Shown: positions 10,702 through 23,262, numbered from the stretch's first letter. The stretch: DNA of 64,000 nt from Crotalaria pallida (GCA_037953625.1 CM075655.1:14402001-14466000); one strand, 5' to 3'. Notes: generated from the letters alone by a model not told the origin. Made by a program: numbers and translations.

Positions 10702-10844
10702 TGTAACATCCCTAATTTTAATTCCAAGTTTAATTAGGAAAACCTAAGTTAGAATTTATGAGGAAAACCAATAGTAAGCCATGGGTAGGAGTTAAGAGTA
10801 CTGTCTTAGAGTTAGAAATTGTGAAATTTGGGTTTTTGGCAAAG

Positions 10845-11099
10845 TAATCGATTACCTTGAGGGAAAGTAATCGATTACAAGCTCTCTGGTAGAAATACTT
10901 TGATGTTGCATCAATTGTAATCGATTACTCTTAAGGAGATAATCGATTATTTCAGGTGATAATCGATTACTTGGGGGCAAAGTAATCGATTATCAGTACT
11001 CTGGTCATTATATGATGCAGCAAGAATAATCGATTAATTGGAGGGAGTAATCGATTATTTTAGCAAAGTAATCGATTACTTTGGGCAAGTAATCGATTA
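10845..11099. repeat. TAATCGATTA cluster in E3 5' LTR
   Basis: Ten copies of TAATCGATTA or a one-base variant start at 10845, 10868, 10918, 10940, 10960, 10983, 11027, 11048, 11069 and 11090. Neighbouring copies are 20-23 bp apart within groups. The 3' LTR counterpart lies at about 28906-29140. Confidence 0.9.
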
Positions 11100-11535
11100 C
11101 AACAGGTCTGATGTAGAAAAAAAATAAAGTAAGGGCAGAAACGTCTTTTCCACCCTTTCACCCCTTCAACCACACACCCCCTCCCTTATCTCAAAGCTCG
11201 ACCCTCTCTCTCTCTCTTTTTCTCTCTTTCTCTCTTCTTCTCCCTCTCATACGTTTCTCTCTCCCTCTCTTCCACCCAACCACCATCAACCACCCAAATC
11301 CTCCCTTTCAAGCCGTCACCCTTGAGATTCATCTCCTCCTTCATGTCTTCATCCTCATCTCCTCCCTTGGTGACTCTCTCTCTCTCCATGAAGCTCTTTC
11401 TCTCTCCTAGGGCTCCTCTCTCTCCTCCAATCTTGAAGAACGGAGTTGAGATCGGTCAGGAGAGTTGAAATCCCAGTAGATCGGAGTAAGATTCAAGGTC
11501 CTTGGAGCTTTGTGTGAGCTCTCTCCTTCTCTAAG

Positions 11536-12973
11536 GTAAGGGGAGTCTATTTTCCACACTTTGAGTTAGGGATAGTTAGAGTTTATAATAGGATTTGGGT
11601 TTAATAGTTAGATTGGGTTGTGGGCAACAAATTAATACTTGATTAGAGTTTATTTGGGGTGATTGTTATAATTTTGGTTGATTTTGTTAAATTATTGAAT
11701 ATGTTTATGTTAATTCTTTTTGTATATTATTAAAGTAGAAGTGAAGAACCCTAGGGAGTTGATTTATTTTAAGCACCCTGAGACATACCTGAGTATGTCG
11801 ACTAATTTGTTGATATTTGATGGTCATTACTTGTTATGTGTTATCTGTTAGAAACTTATTATGTTCAAATAAGTGCTTAGTGTGGGTGATTTTGATTATT
11901 GATGGTTTAATAGAATAATATAAAAGGAAAAAGAGAAATGATGATTTTATGAGAGTGGAAGCAAAATGAAAACAATTCAGAAATGACAATAAAATATTAA
12001 AGATATAATGTGGATTGTGCGATCCAGATCTTGTAAGACGTTGTCCGAAGGAGACTGTACGCATAGAGCGCGTAAGACACACATTGTGTGCAGCTGTAAG
12101 ACGTTGTCCGTAGGAGACTGTACGCAATGATGGACGCACATTCTGGTTGTGGGTGATCCAGATCTTGTAAGACGTTGTCCGTAGGAGACTGTACGCAATG
12201 ATGGACGCACATTCTGGTTGTGGGTGATCCAGATCTTGTAAGACGTTGTCCGTAGGAGACTGTACGCATAGATCGCGTAAGACGCACAGGATGCGCAGCT
12301 GTAAGACGTTGTCCGAAGGAGACTGTATGCAATGATGGACACACACACACACCATATAATAATAAAGATATAATTGGATTGTGCGATTCCAGATCTTGTA
12401 AGACATTGTCCTTAGGAGACTGTACGCATAGATCGCGTAAGACGCACTTGATGCGCAGCTATAAGACGTTGTTCGTAGGAGACTGTACCCAATGATGGAC
12501 GCACATTCTGATTGTGGAATCCAGGTCTTGTAAGACGTTGTCTGTAGGAGACAGTACGCATAGACCGCGTAAGACACACATTGTGTGCAGCTGTAAGACC
12601 TTGTCCGTAGGAGACTGTACGCAATGATGGATCCACGTAATAATTTCTCAAAGTCTTTGAAAAATGCAAAGAGTATGAAAAGAGGAAAGAAATGTTTAAG
12701 TAATGAAAAGAGATGAAAAAGACACAAGTTTGATAATAATGGAAATGCTTGAAGCGAAAGAGTTGATGTTTGTCAAAAGGAAGTTTTGTCATTGATGTGA
12801 ATTTAGTGAACCTGGGAATTTTATGTGTATGAATTTTGGCATTTGATTATGGTGAATTTGTTGATCCATGGTTCGATTTGTCTATTAGTCTTGAGTTCTT
12901 GTTATGAGCTATTTACTATCTTGTAATTCATTGTGTTGTGAAAAGGTCTCACCCTTAGTGGTTATCATTTTAG
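11536..12973 (+). other. Putative intron in E3 5' LTR
   Basis: CTCTAAG|GTAAGGGG at 11535/11536 and ATCATTTTAG|GT at 12973 fit plant splice consensus. The 3' LTR has the same pair at 29591 and 30954, and E5 at 38197 and 39687. The array lies inside. Splicing is not proven. Confidence 0.45.
12003..12640. repeat. Tandem array in E3 5' LTR
   Basis: Units containing GTAAGACGTTGTCCGTAGG alternate between two forms. Three successive copies start at 12096, 12167 and 12238, an exact 71-bp period. Between units are short inverted repeats whose arms differ but still pair: CACA/TGTG around cattg, and CGCA/TGCG around cagga or cttga. The 3' LTR copy is at about 30065-30610. Confidence 0.88.
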
Positions 12974-13181
12974 GTACCTGTGCAAGAAGCTCAAAGATTA
13001 GAGTGTCGCAACGGAAGAATGGAAAGAAGGGAACTCTATGTTGTACTTTCTTATATTATGATTGGAATGCCTAAACCATTTGTAAACTTGTTTTATGAAT
13101 AGTAAATTTTAATGTTCCTTATTTGGATTACAAACTTTTAAATTACTATTTTATATATAAAAAATTTGGGTGTTACATTTA

Positions 13182-13193
13182 TGGTATTAGAGC
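13182..13193 (+). other. E3 primer binding site, tRNA-iMet type with one mismatch
   Basis: TGGTATTAGAGC, one base different from the iMet complement TGGTATCAGAGC, 4 bases inside the LTR end. The C-to-T change suits the decay seen elsewhere. Confidence 0.85.
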
Positions 13194-16100
13194 AGTTCCT
13201 TCCTTTCGACCTGAGGGAAAGTGGTCCCTAACTCGCTGCGAACACTCTCATCTCAAGCTTCCTGATAACAGGTGAGACTGATATAAATGAAAAATTTCTA
13301 TGTTAACCGATTTTTGAAAACGTTTGGTGCTATTGTCAAATAGAAATGTGGATGCTAAGTGCGTCAAGAATGCTTATGCGAAAGTATATATATATTGATG
13401 TGATGTTAAATTGGTATTTGAGCTTGCCTGGAAATGAAACGAACGAAATAGGTTTATGTTTGCAAAAGGAAAAGAGAATGGAATTCTTCGGAACCTAAGC
13501 GGATCCCTTAGGGATTCAAAGAATTACATATTGTAAGTGTTTATCCGTTTGCAAACAGGAAACTTAAATGGTGCAAATTGAGTTTTGTTTGAGGATGAAA
13601 ATTTTAAGTTGAGTTAATCAAAAAGATTGAAGTTTCTTACAAAGGAAATCCTGCTAATCAAAATGACGCACATAAACTTAAACTAGATGGCAAGGGCGAT
13701 TACCACTGATGGAATGTAGTGTCGGAACTGGCCAATCCGATGTTGCATTTATCAGGAGGTGACGTTGTCGAAATCTAGGAGTTTGTGCATCATCGTGAAT
13801 TAGTAACCGGTTTCCCATGTATAAAACTTTTTGTGTCAGTTCTTTATGCCTTGTTGCCTTGCTATGTGCATTTATGTGTGATTATAATGTATGATTGTGG
13901 AGTATATTGGTGTCAAAGTAATTGAATAGGGATTAGAAATGGGACTGCCTGGAATAAATAAATTATGATCTCGATACTAATCCAACCAAGTGATTAAAGT
14001 CACTTCGATTAGATTAGTATCTAAGAGAACAAAAAATAATGTTTATATTAAATTAATAATCGGTTCTGTAGCTAAACTTGATTCAAGTGACTGTGACACC
14101 AAATGAAAAATAGGAAAATCGAGAACTAATCGATTGGATTTAAACCACTGAATCATATCAAATTGAGTTACGAAATAAAAACAAATTTTTACTCAATTTG
14201 GGAAGCGATTTGAATTCAATCAAAAGGTTCTCGAAATATGTTTATATATGGAATAGTGTAGCGTTAAAGTAAGCGGACAAAAATTAGAAGTGGAACTATG
14301 AGAATCCAAATAATTATTCCTTTGATTCTAATCTATCCGGGTGACTTAGTTTGCATCGGTTAGACTAGAATTCATAAACACAACAAAAACATTTCTGTTA
14401 AACTCGTAATTGATTCCACCACTAATTTAACTCCGATGACTTTAATACTAAACGAAAGGTAAGTTGGAGCTTCTATCGATTGACTTTGAACCCCGAGTTA
14501 CAATAATAAAACTTTTATAATGGAAAGAGGTTTCTTTAATCAAGGAAGGGGTTAAAATTCAATCTAGAAGTTCTCGCATCAATTCGGATTGGATTGATGG
14601 TAGTATATATGCATATATAAAAAGTCTGCGTTTATGTGGGGATGAGTTTAAACTTTTGAAAAATTTTTCAAATGATTTTGGAACTAAGAGCTTTTCAATT
14701 GCCATCCCCATGCTTTAAAGTCCCAAACCATTTTTTCATTGAGCAGTGACTTAAGATATTGCTTTTGAAATTTGTTTTCGAAAAAAATAAAACTGATTTT
14801 GTTTGTGTACGTTTGATTGATATACGTGCTTGATACTAATATATGAAAAATGAATCTTTGTTGGATGATCGTGAATTGATGTCATGCTAAATACTTGTTT
14901 GACTATGTGAGTGTTTAAAATGAATTTCAAAAGGTTGCACCGAACCACAATCATTCCAAATGGATCGTGAGGTCGCACGACAAATTTTCAAGAAATAGTA
15001 AGAAAAACAAGGATTTCTAAGTGATCGAGTAGTGAATTAACTTAATTATTTGTAACCAAGTCACACGTCGATTAAATAGGAACCCTTCTTATGCGACTCA
15101 AATCAATTCGGAATGAAAACTCAATTTTTGAACTTGAAGTAAAAGGGAATGTAATTGTTTCAACTTTTGAAGATGAACTAAACTAAATTTTTCCAAGAAC
15201 AAGGTATATTCCTTTTTCTTTGAGTTTACCAATTTTGAGTGATCTTTCACTCCTTCATCTAGGTTCTTACGAAATTAGATGGAGGTAGCTCTTCATGGTG
15301 AGGTGCATGATTAAAAGTTTTATTGAATTTTTCAATGAAACAAATTGTTTCCTCATCAAGAGAGGGACCTAATTTGCAAAGAATTTTGTTTTTAATGCAT
15401 CACTGTTTTCTAAGTGGTCCACTAGTATGGGACCTTCTTCCTAAATTTTAAAATTCCCATACATAGTGATTTTTCAAAACCAAAGGTTTTAAAAATGTAT
15501 GTGTTTGTAGTTAAGTGTATGTTGGGTAATCAGGGTTTTTACATAAAATGGAAAACGATGTTTTTGGGTTTAGGATGTTTGATTTACTTGGAAGTTTTGA
15601 CATAAACACCCTAAGGTTGAACCATTGTTTCATGTAACATTACAAGCCAATTGGAGCAAGTTAGTGTTTCAAGCAAAACTAAATTAACGTGCTCGGATTG
15701 GTTTGACAATTTTACACAACCTTGGGCCAAGTATAAGTGTTGTCCCTTTAAATTGAGTCCAATTGGAGTTTGTCTACTATTTTTAAGTGAATTTGAGGTA
15801 GGTTCACCCCGATCACTACAAATCTTTTACAAAGTGGTTGTGGGGTTAAAAATGAACGTAATGAACTCTGATTGACTTGAAAATTTATTATATGTTCTTT
15901 TATGTGCAGGGACACTACTTTCAAAATTTTCATAGCATTTGGAAAGTGAATTGATAAAAATGTATTTTTGGTTGCAAATCATACAAGTCCTATCCCCCGA
16001 ACCCCTTTTTAAACAATTTTCAAAATATGTGATGATCTTTATGAATGTGTGGTTAGAGGTAAGTGTTAGCCCTAAGTTAGACTAGGACTAGTAGGAGGAA

Positions 16101-16541
16101 GTAAAGTTGAGTCATGTTTATGTTCGAAGTGTGTGATGTCGTGGATTATTGTCGTGAATGTTTGAACTCTGAATAATGTTTATATGATTTATGTTTGTTT
16201 GAATGATGAATGTGGTTGATTAGGGCCTAGGAATAGGATGTAAGTAGTAGGTTTGGAGCTAGATTGTAATCAACCTAAGCGGGTATTAGTGCTTAGAGCG
16301 TGATTGTAACCTTTCCTGACCTCTGATGTAATTTACGAAGGGAACCCAGTTAACCTTAGTAGATTTAATAGAGTCTTCGCATCGAGACTGACCAAATTAA
16401 ACCATAGTCGGTACTCTTCGGTGAGTGCAAGAGTCTAGTGGCATACTCATGCTGAATGGTATGCCAATTCTAAGTGGGGGAGTAGAACCAAAGTGAAGTA
16501 AGTCCCATAGCTTAGAAACCCTTTTTTCGGGATGGTTCTCC
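13194..16541 (+). other. E3 interior, non-coding
   Basis: No reading frame resembling gag or pol. It holds two diverged copies of a roughly 300-bp repeat (13905-14580). From 14888 onward it is homologous to the E5 interior (36115-37401). The last 5 bases, tctcc, are the left TSD of E4. Confidence 0.75.
13905..14580. repeat. Diverged ~300-bp tandem duplication with hairpin
   Basis: Two copies (about 13905-14225 and 14230-14580) share order and wording: an AGAAATGGGACT/AGAAGTGGAACT block, an inverted repeat, then an AATTGATTCC/AAACTTGATTC block. In the first copy a hairpin at 13973-14021 has 10-bp arms gatactaatc/gattagtatc enclosing a second perfect stem aagtga/tcactt. The second copy keeps it only partly. 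Confidence 0.65.
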
Positions 16542-19500
16542 TGTAACACCCCGTAAATTCCTCATCTTAAATTAAAACACTAAAGAAATTTATTTTGAGA
16601 AAAGTGTTTTGCAAGAGTATTTTATTGAATGATTTTCTAAATTTCACGTTTTTTAAAGCTAACGAATGATCTTGAAGTAATGATTTTCTAAAACAATGTT
16701 CAACATTTAGAAATTTGGTTTTGAGAAAATTGATATGCTTAATGATTTTATAAAAATGTCGTGATGAAAAAGAATTGTTTGCTAGATATATGTGTACACA
16801 CGGTTTTTGGTTGCTAAGAACTAAATGTGTGTGTGTGAAAATATATATGTGTATGAGAAATATGTGATGTATATTTGTGTAATGCATGAATGTGTAAATT
16901 TATGTGTATAATATATGTGTATGCATTGTAAACATGATGCCCTCAAGATGTTATTTATGTGCATGCTTATGTGCGTGAAATGTATGCATGCGTCATGTTA
17001 TGTGTTGCTATTATAAATATGAAAAGAAAGTTATATATGTATGTGTGTGCATGAGTGTGATTCGGCCAAGTAGAAGGGTAGAGGAACCAAGAAGAGTGCA
17101 TTTTCTTATGCATTAAGAAATTAGGAATTTAATAGAAAATAGGGAGAGAATAGGATAGATGACTCATGAAGCCTAGTGGAGACTTCCTTCCACCCTTGTC
17201 TCCCACGATTTGACTACTTCCATGCAACAATTGGGATGACCCAACTTGCCCTTCCTTCAACCCATTGAACCAAGGCTAAAATAGGGAAATTCCACCCCTT
17301 GCATTAACCCTTAAAACCGTGTGAGTATGTGTTAGCTTAGTTCACTCCCTTCATTCATTTCCTTTCTTACACAAGCTCAAACACATTTTCTTTCAAGAGC
17401 ACTCTCAAGCTCTTGAAACTCATAGAGAGGAAGAGAAAACCCGTGAGGAAAAGAGAAGAAAGAAGAGTGGAAATCCCAAAGCCTCTTGACCCAAAATTCT
17501 TCAATTCTTTTCTCAACCCTCTTAGTCTTCAAAGATCAAGGAGAAAAACCCATCTACCCTAGAGGGAGAGAAAGGCCGAGGCAAACTAAGGACAGAAGAA
17601 GAGGAGATAGAAGACTTAAGTTAGGACTTAAGGTTAAAAAATTGTGTTTAAGTTCATACTTTGCTTTAATTTTCTCATGCATGTTGATTTTGTGGCTTGA
17701 TGATCCTTGTCTCCTTTGCATGTTCTTCTTATGTCTTGATCTTGGATTTTTGTGAATGAATGAACTTATAAATCACCAAATCCATGACTAAATGATTCGG
17801 CCATGAGTAGAAGAAGTAGCCCTTGATGTTTTCGATTTGATCTAAGTGATTTCATGCTATTGTTATGTTTAGAAAAAAGTGATTTCTAGCTTACTCTTTA
17901 CGGTTTGATTGAGGATTTGAGTTAAAGTTTGTGTTTTTGCCTTGATTTTCTTTTGCATGTCTTGATCTATGATTAAATTTTTAGAAACCATGAAGTTTGA
18001 GTTTTGTGTGTATAAATTGAATATGAAGTCTTGATTTCTCATATGTACGTCACGGTTTTCTAAAGAAAATACACCTAACAAGCTTTAGAAGTAATCTTAG
18101 TATAAAAAGAATTTGAGTCAAGGTTTTTGTGGATAATTCGGTTGATGTTTGAAAAAAAAAAGGTAAAATGATGCCTTTATGTCTTGCATGATGTGATCCA
18201 TGAATCTAGGCAATTGCATGTAGAAATAAAATTATAAAACTTTGCCTCTTTGCATGTCATCATTCGGTCAAGACTAGGGAGAGTAGGAAATCATGTTTTT
18301 CCTTATATACATGTTGAGAATTATCTCACCTAGAGCTTTTTAGGTGCATGTATGTGATTTCTAGAGGTTAAAGGCTTTGACATAATTTTGATTGTATTAT
18401 GTTGAGAGATTGGATGTTGTTTGTTAGAATTTTGTGAAGCTCACGTTTCTTTCATAAAGAAAATTGGAAAACACGTTTTTGGGAAAGTGATCTTTGCATT
18501 AGTTCATGTTCTATGTTTATGCATGATGAATATATGACCTTGCTTTATCATGATGATATTCGGTCTATATGGGTTAGCTAGTCTAGGATCTCTTTTTAAT
18601 AAAATAACTTAAAAGGAATAAGTATATTTGGAGGAATGATGCTAAAATAAATTGCTTGAACTTGTGTTGTGGACGTGTGTTTTCTATTCGGTTCCTTACT
18701 TAGAGATAAAAGGGATAAATAAATTTAATTAATCTTGGAGGAGTATGTGTTTGAATTAATGTGTGTTATGTGCATTCGGAAGTGGGATGTAAATGCCTAA
18801 AATAAAATAAGTTGATCTATGTGGTTTAAATTGTGATATTTGATTTATTTTCTTTTCTTTTATTCGGTTATGTAATTTAAATAGGGTTAGGAAGTTTAAT
18901 TACATGAAATGAAAAGTGCATAACAATTTTAGAATAGGATGTAAAGTGTTTAAGGTAAAGAAAATAAATGTAAATATGTTTGGCTTGAATTTTGATTACG
19001 TTTGGTTTATGGATAAATGCATACTTAAGTGCTATTTGTCGTTGTATGTGGTGTGATTGCTTGAATGTCATGATGTATTCTCGGCTGTCCTAAGGTGTTT
19101 TATGATGAAAACATGGATTTTTAAAGTATTGATTTCTAAGCTAAAAAGTTATTTAAAGTAAAAGGTGTTTTTACAATATTTTCGGAGTTTTATTCAAGTA
19201 ATTTTGTAAAACCATTTTGCTGTCCAGACTTACTTGGACGTGCCCTTCATGTTTGAAAATATTTTCATATGATCAAAAATCAAGTTTTCAAGTGATAATT
19301 GGTTTGGCTATATTTTCAAAGCTTTTTCAACAAAGAAAGGACACGTATTGAACTCGGAAAATATTTTCTCAAATAAGTTAATAACATAAAGTATTTTATT
19401 TAATATGAGGAATGGAATAGAAAAGAGGTTGGGTGCAGCTGGCAGTTGGCAGCACAAGGATTCGAGGAGAGCACATTCAATAGCTGGACCTCAGGTGAGA

Positions 19501-19593
19501 GAGAAGCTATCCTAAGACACTGTGGTGTTTAGGTGATTTATTAGGACGTCCCGCATCATCTCAAAGATCGGGACTACGTGGTTGGAGTCAGTA

Positions 19594-19633
19594 GTATAAG
19601 TGGCAATTGTTTGCCCTGTGTGGCCACTTATAC
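19594..19633. other. Hairpin in E4 5' LTR
   Basis: Perfect 11-bp arms gtataagtggc/gccacttatac with an 18-base spacer. The same structure is intact in the 3' LTR at 26315-26354. Confidence 0.85.
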
Positions 19634-20039
19634 GAAGGAGACGAAGACCACACTGTTATTGTGTGATGTTGTGTGTTGATAGCATGTTTTTATTTAATTA
19701 TGTTTGATAATGCTTATTGTTATTGGTTATGATGAGTAAACTATTGATGGACGTCTGTTACGTCCTGAATGAGAATGAAAACGAAAGAAATAGGTTAAGA
19801 AGATAATGGGATTGAAAGTAAAGACACAATAAGATATGGAATTGAAAAGAAAGAGTTGAGATTGGGGAATGAAAGATAATGTTGAGAACGAGCCAGAGCT
19901 GGGAAGAGAGATATTGATAAGAAGTGTGATGTTGATTATGGAATGGGATGTGATCTGAGCGGAGCTTGGCTCCTTTTGTTTTGGTTTTAGTCTGGGACTA
20001 GTGTTGAGTTGAGCTTGCTCCTCCATTAGAGCCCAGCAA

Positions 20040-20440
20040 AGTTGTAAGTTTTCAAAAAGGTTTTTGAAAAGCAGTTTTTAAAAAGGGTTTTCGAAAAGAG
20101 ACTTTCGAAAATGTTTTTGAAAAGAGATTTTGAGAAATACTATAAAAAGTGTTTTCAGAAAAGTTTTGAAAGGAAATTTTTATGAAAGGTTTTGGAAGGA
20201 GATTTTATAAACTTTGAGAAAAGAAATTGTCGAGAAAACTTTGGAAGAAAGATTTTCAGTAAATTTGCGAAATCAGATTTTTGAGAAAGTGGTGTGGAAT
20301 GATATTTTTGAGAAAGAGCTTGTGAAAACATTATTTTGAACAGTTGTGAAACTAGACTTCTGAGGAACTTCATGAAAGGGAATTTTATGAAAATGAGTCT
20401 TGTGAAAGCTTATAAAATGGTGTTTTGATGAAGTTTATGA
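20040..20440. repeat. Degenerate short-inverted-repeat array in E4 5' LTR
   Basis: Repeated words of the type ttttgaaaagagattt, with inverted pairs such as ttttcaaaaa/tttttgaaaa near 20050-20071 and ctttcgaaa-type repeats near 20090. The 3' LTR copy begins near 26762. It takes the place held by hairpin arrays in the other LTRs, but is less regular. Confidence 0.55.
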
Positions 20441-21984
20441 AAAGATTGCGGAATGAGGTTGTTGAGAGAGATGGTGATTTGTATTTTGTGAAATGAGATG
20501 TCAGCCGAGTGTTCAGTGGTGTGATCCCAGCTCTGTGCCATGTGAGAAATGAGGAGAGAAAGATTGTGCCAAGTTAGTGGTCGGGTCTCATTGAAGGGAT
20601 GTACGAAGGATGGGCCGACCTTAGGATAATTAAAAAGATTAAAAGACTTAAAAGACATACGTAGTGAGGTATGAGAGTGCGAAGTAGTGGAGAGGAAGAA
20701 ACGATAAGTATCTGCGGATACTTAGGACGAGATTGCATTAGGGGAGGACGATGACGGTGAAACGTCAAGAAGTCTAGAGTGTGTTTCTAGGCAGAACGAA
20801 CTCCACATGTGGCGCACTAACATGGTGGGGACTGGGTCTAATGCCGTGGCAAGTTCTGCGGGCCCACTAGAAACATACTGTCGCCCCCTAGATTGCAAAT
20901 CGAGAACAGTGAGAGGGACTGGAACGGGGCATTGTGTTTGCCACTGTGTGGACAGTGAGCCTTGATATTATTGATATGATTTGAGGACGAGATCCTCCTG
21001 GTCTGGGACCATTTATGTGTTGTGACAACTGTCGTGCCCGCGTGGTAAAGGTCCTGTACTCCTGTTTGCTTCCGATTATGTTGGGTGGATGACCGAGGAG
21101 ATGTAGACGTGTGAGACGATGGTAACAAAGGAAGTACTTCGATGATATTATGATCTCTCCCCTAATCATCGGAGGTTATGATTTGATAAGACGTGATAAT
21201 GAAAACCGAAAAGAGATGGAGAAAGTAGTTGAGAAAGAAGGAATGTGGATAAGTTAGTAAAGTAAGAAAAATCATGATAATAATAATGATGATAATAGTG
21301 AAATGTTTGATCCTTGTGCTGTATGTATGTGGTGTGTTGTATGTTTGTATTGTCTTGATATCTCGCCTATCGTAATTCCACACCGTCGACGATGCGTCGT
21401 TCGTATTGCTTACTCTCTCCTGTTCGTTGGCATATCGGTGCTGCTGATGTCTCAACGGGCAGACGGAGTACCTTATGGAGATCATCTCTCTAGAGGGAGC
21501 TGAATGACAACGGCAGAGCAGCGATAGAGACGACTTCATTTTCGGGGATGAAGAAAGGGCGCAAGAAGAGAGGAGAGTTCCATCTGGATGTCTTCATCAG
21601 AAGGAAGCGAAAGTAGAGTGCTTAGGTTAAGTTTATGGATTGTGTTTTTGAGTCAAGGATTACCAAGCAATGTGCCACTTATGTAATACATCTACTTTTA
21701 AACTATATTTTGAAAAGTGCTTCTCTTTGAAAGGGAGGCTGGTGTGAACTTTTGAAATCTATTATGAGTATTAATGTTCTTGAAATTAAATTACTTTACG
21801 AAAAGAAAGATGTTAGTAACAACTCGGTTTTCGGAAAGGTGAATGGAAGAACTTAAAGAGATTTTTAATAACATCATCAAACACTTCAACAATGTTTTAC
21901 AAAAAAAAAAACTGGCCTCATTTTTGCAACTTTAACAATTAAAAAGGAATATTTTCGGTTTACGAAAATCGGGCTGTTACAGAA

Positions 21985-21996
21985 TGGTATCAGAGC
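21985..21996 (+). other. E4 primer binding site, tRNA-iMet type
   Basis: TGGTATCAGAGC, 3 bases inside the 5' LTR. It supports the tRNA-primed LTR element reading and fixes the boundary. Confidence 0.95.
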
Positions 21997-23262
21997 TTGT
22001 GGTAATCCTTAGCGGCCTTAAGCATGGGCTTACATGCTTTGCTTGTGTATGACTCTGTGTGCTTGCTAGTGTAAGGATAGGAACATAAGTTTAGGTTTCG
22101 TCTTTCTAAGATGTAAGACCTTGTGTGTAGTCGGCCGAGCTAGTTTAAGAAACCTGTTCATATTGTAGCTTGAGGAACGCAGACTAAATAGGAAGTGACT
22201 AGATTCTAAGACTGAGACCCCATACCCCTTGATGTTTCATCAGTAATTGTTAGACTTAGGTTTATTACCCTTAGCGTGCCTTTTGTACCAGGATAGCTAG
22301 TACCTTTAAGAATATAGAATATCCTATCTGGATTCCTGTGTTTGTTAAATTGCCACAACACAATAGTTCTTGTTGCTATAATTTGAATCTTTTCTTCATG
22401 AGCCCTACTATCCACCCGTAGTCTTATCGAATCTATTTGAGATTCAATAGTCTGAATTATGAAGTTAAAAGTACTATAGTTGCCCAGATAGCTTAGGCTT
22501 GAACGATTAAGGAAGGATAAATAGTTGAAACCAAGTAAAGGATACAAGGTCACAGTGGATTTAGTCATAAGTTTGATCAAAGTTGGGGAGTCACAAGGGA
22601 GGAAAGAGGTGTATATTACCTGATATTAGAGGAAATTATGAGAAAAGATTGAGGATTAGGATTGCCATGCACCGTAATCAGAGGTTTAGACGGTGGAAGC
22701 GGTAGGCTTGACCAATGCTCAGGATGAGTCTAAGGAGAAAGGTGGGGATGTTGAGGAGGTAAATAGACCCAAGATTGTAATAGGATTCCCTTGAGTTAGA
22801 AGAATGGAAAATGAAAAGTCTTAAAGTTAGAAGGAGAATTGAAAGAAGGAGTGATTGTTTGAATTAGCGAGAACCCAGAGTTGTAGAAAGCAGTGGGTAT
22901 CTGAGGGTTTTAGGTGGAACCCCATGTTTTTGGAGATGTATGAAATTCTGTTTGTTTGATTTTCCTTAAGTCCGTACCTATGGTTGGACTTTCTGTGACG
23001 ACGATCAATTAAGAGAACGACGCCTTCTTCGGTTAGTGCGTTGGACTTGACCAGAAACGACACGCGAGCGGTTGTGCGAGTGCGATTTCTTCGTCTGAAA
23101 GCAACAAACAAGGAACACGGCAAGGCGAATTAGACCAGTGAAAAGGGATACGATCACGAAGCGGAAAGAGAATGCTCTTATGAGAGTCAGAGAATGTTGT
23201 TGCCCTGCCACCCAATCTCCAATGTATTTCTCGGGGATGAGAAATTCTTAAGTTGGGGAGAA
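21997..23262 (+). other. E4 interior, non-coding, with hairpin and polypurine tract
   Basis: No gag or pol; the longest frame is antisense (22206-22580, minus), lacks family motifs and is not called. Near the 3' end a hairpin at 23227-23244 has stem TTTCTCG/TGAGAAA around a GGGA loop, a compensated version of the hairpin in E1-E3. The polypurine tract TTGGGGAGAA runs to 23262. Confidence 0.8.

Larger units (their letters stand above)
10702..13177 (+). repeat. E3 5' LTR (2476 bp)
   Basis: Starts TGTAACATCC and ends GGTGTTACA. It holds a TAATCGATTA cluster (10845-11099), a CT-rich stretch (11180-11420), donor-like AAG|GTAAGG with GT at 11536, a tandem array (about 12003-12640), and acceptor-like TTTTAG at 12973. 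The 3' LTR is shorter mainly by loss of one array unit. Apparent reading frames across the array are repeats without conservation of protein, not genes. Confidence 0.93.
16542..21981 (+). repeat. E4 5' LTR (5440 bp)
   Basis: Starts TGTAACACCCCG and ends GGGCTGTTACA, directly before the PBS. It contains a TG-rich stretch near 16800-17050, a perfect 11-bp-arm hairpin at 19594-19633, a donor-like CCTCAG|GTGAG near 19493, and a degenerate TTTTGAAAA-type array (20040-20440). Short frames along it are not supported as genes. The remainder shows nothing I can name. Confidence 0.92.

Noticed and set aside
11834..12792. Long minus-strand reading frames across the E3 array, and the same at 29963-30617
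   Set aside because: They are translations of a DNA tandem repeat in several frames at once. None has a conserved protein relation outside the repeat.
22206..22580. 124-codon antisense frame in the E4 interior
   Set aside because: No family motif, antisense to the element, absent from relatives in the window.
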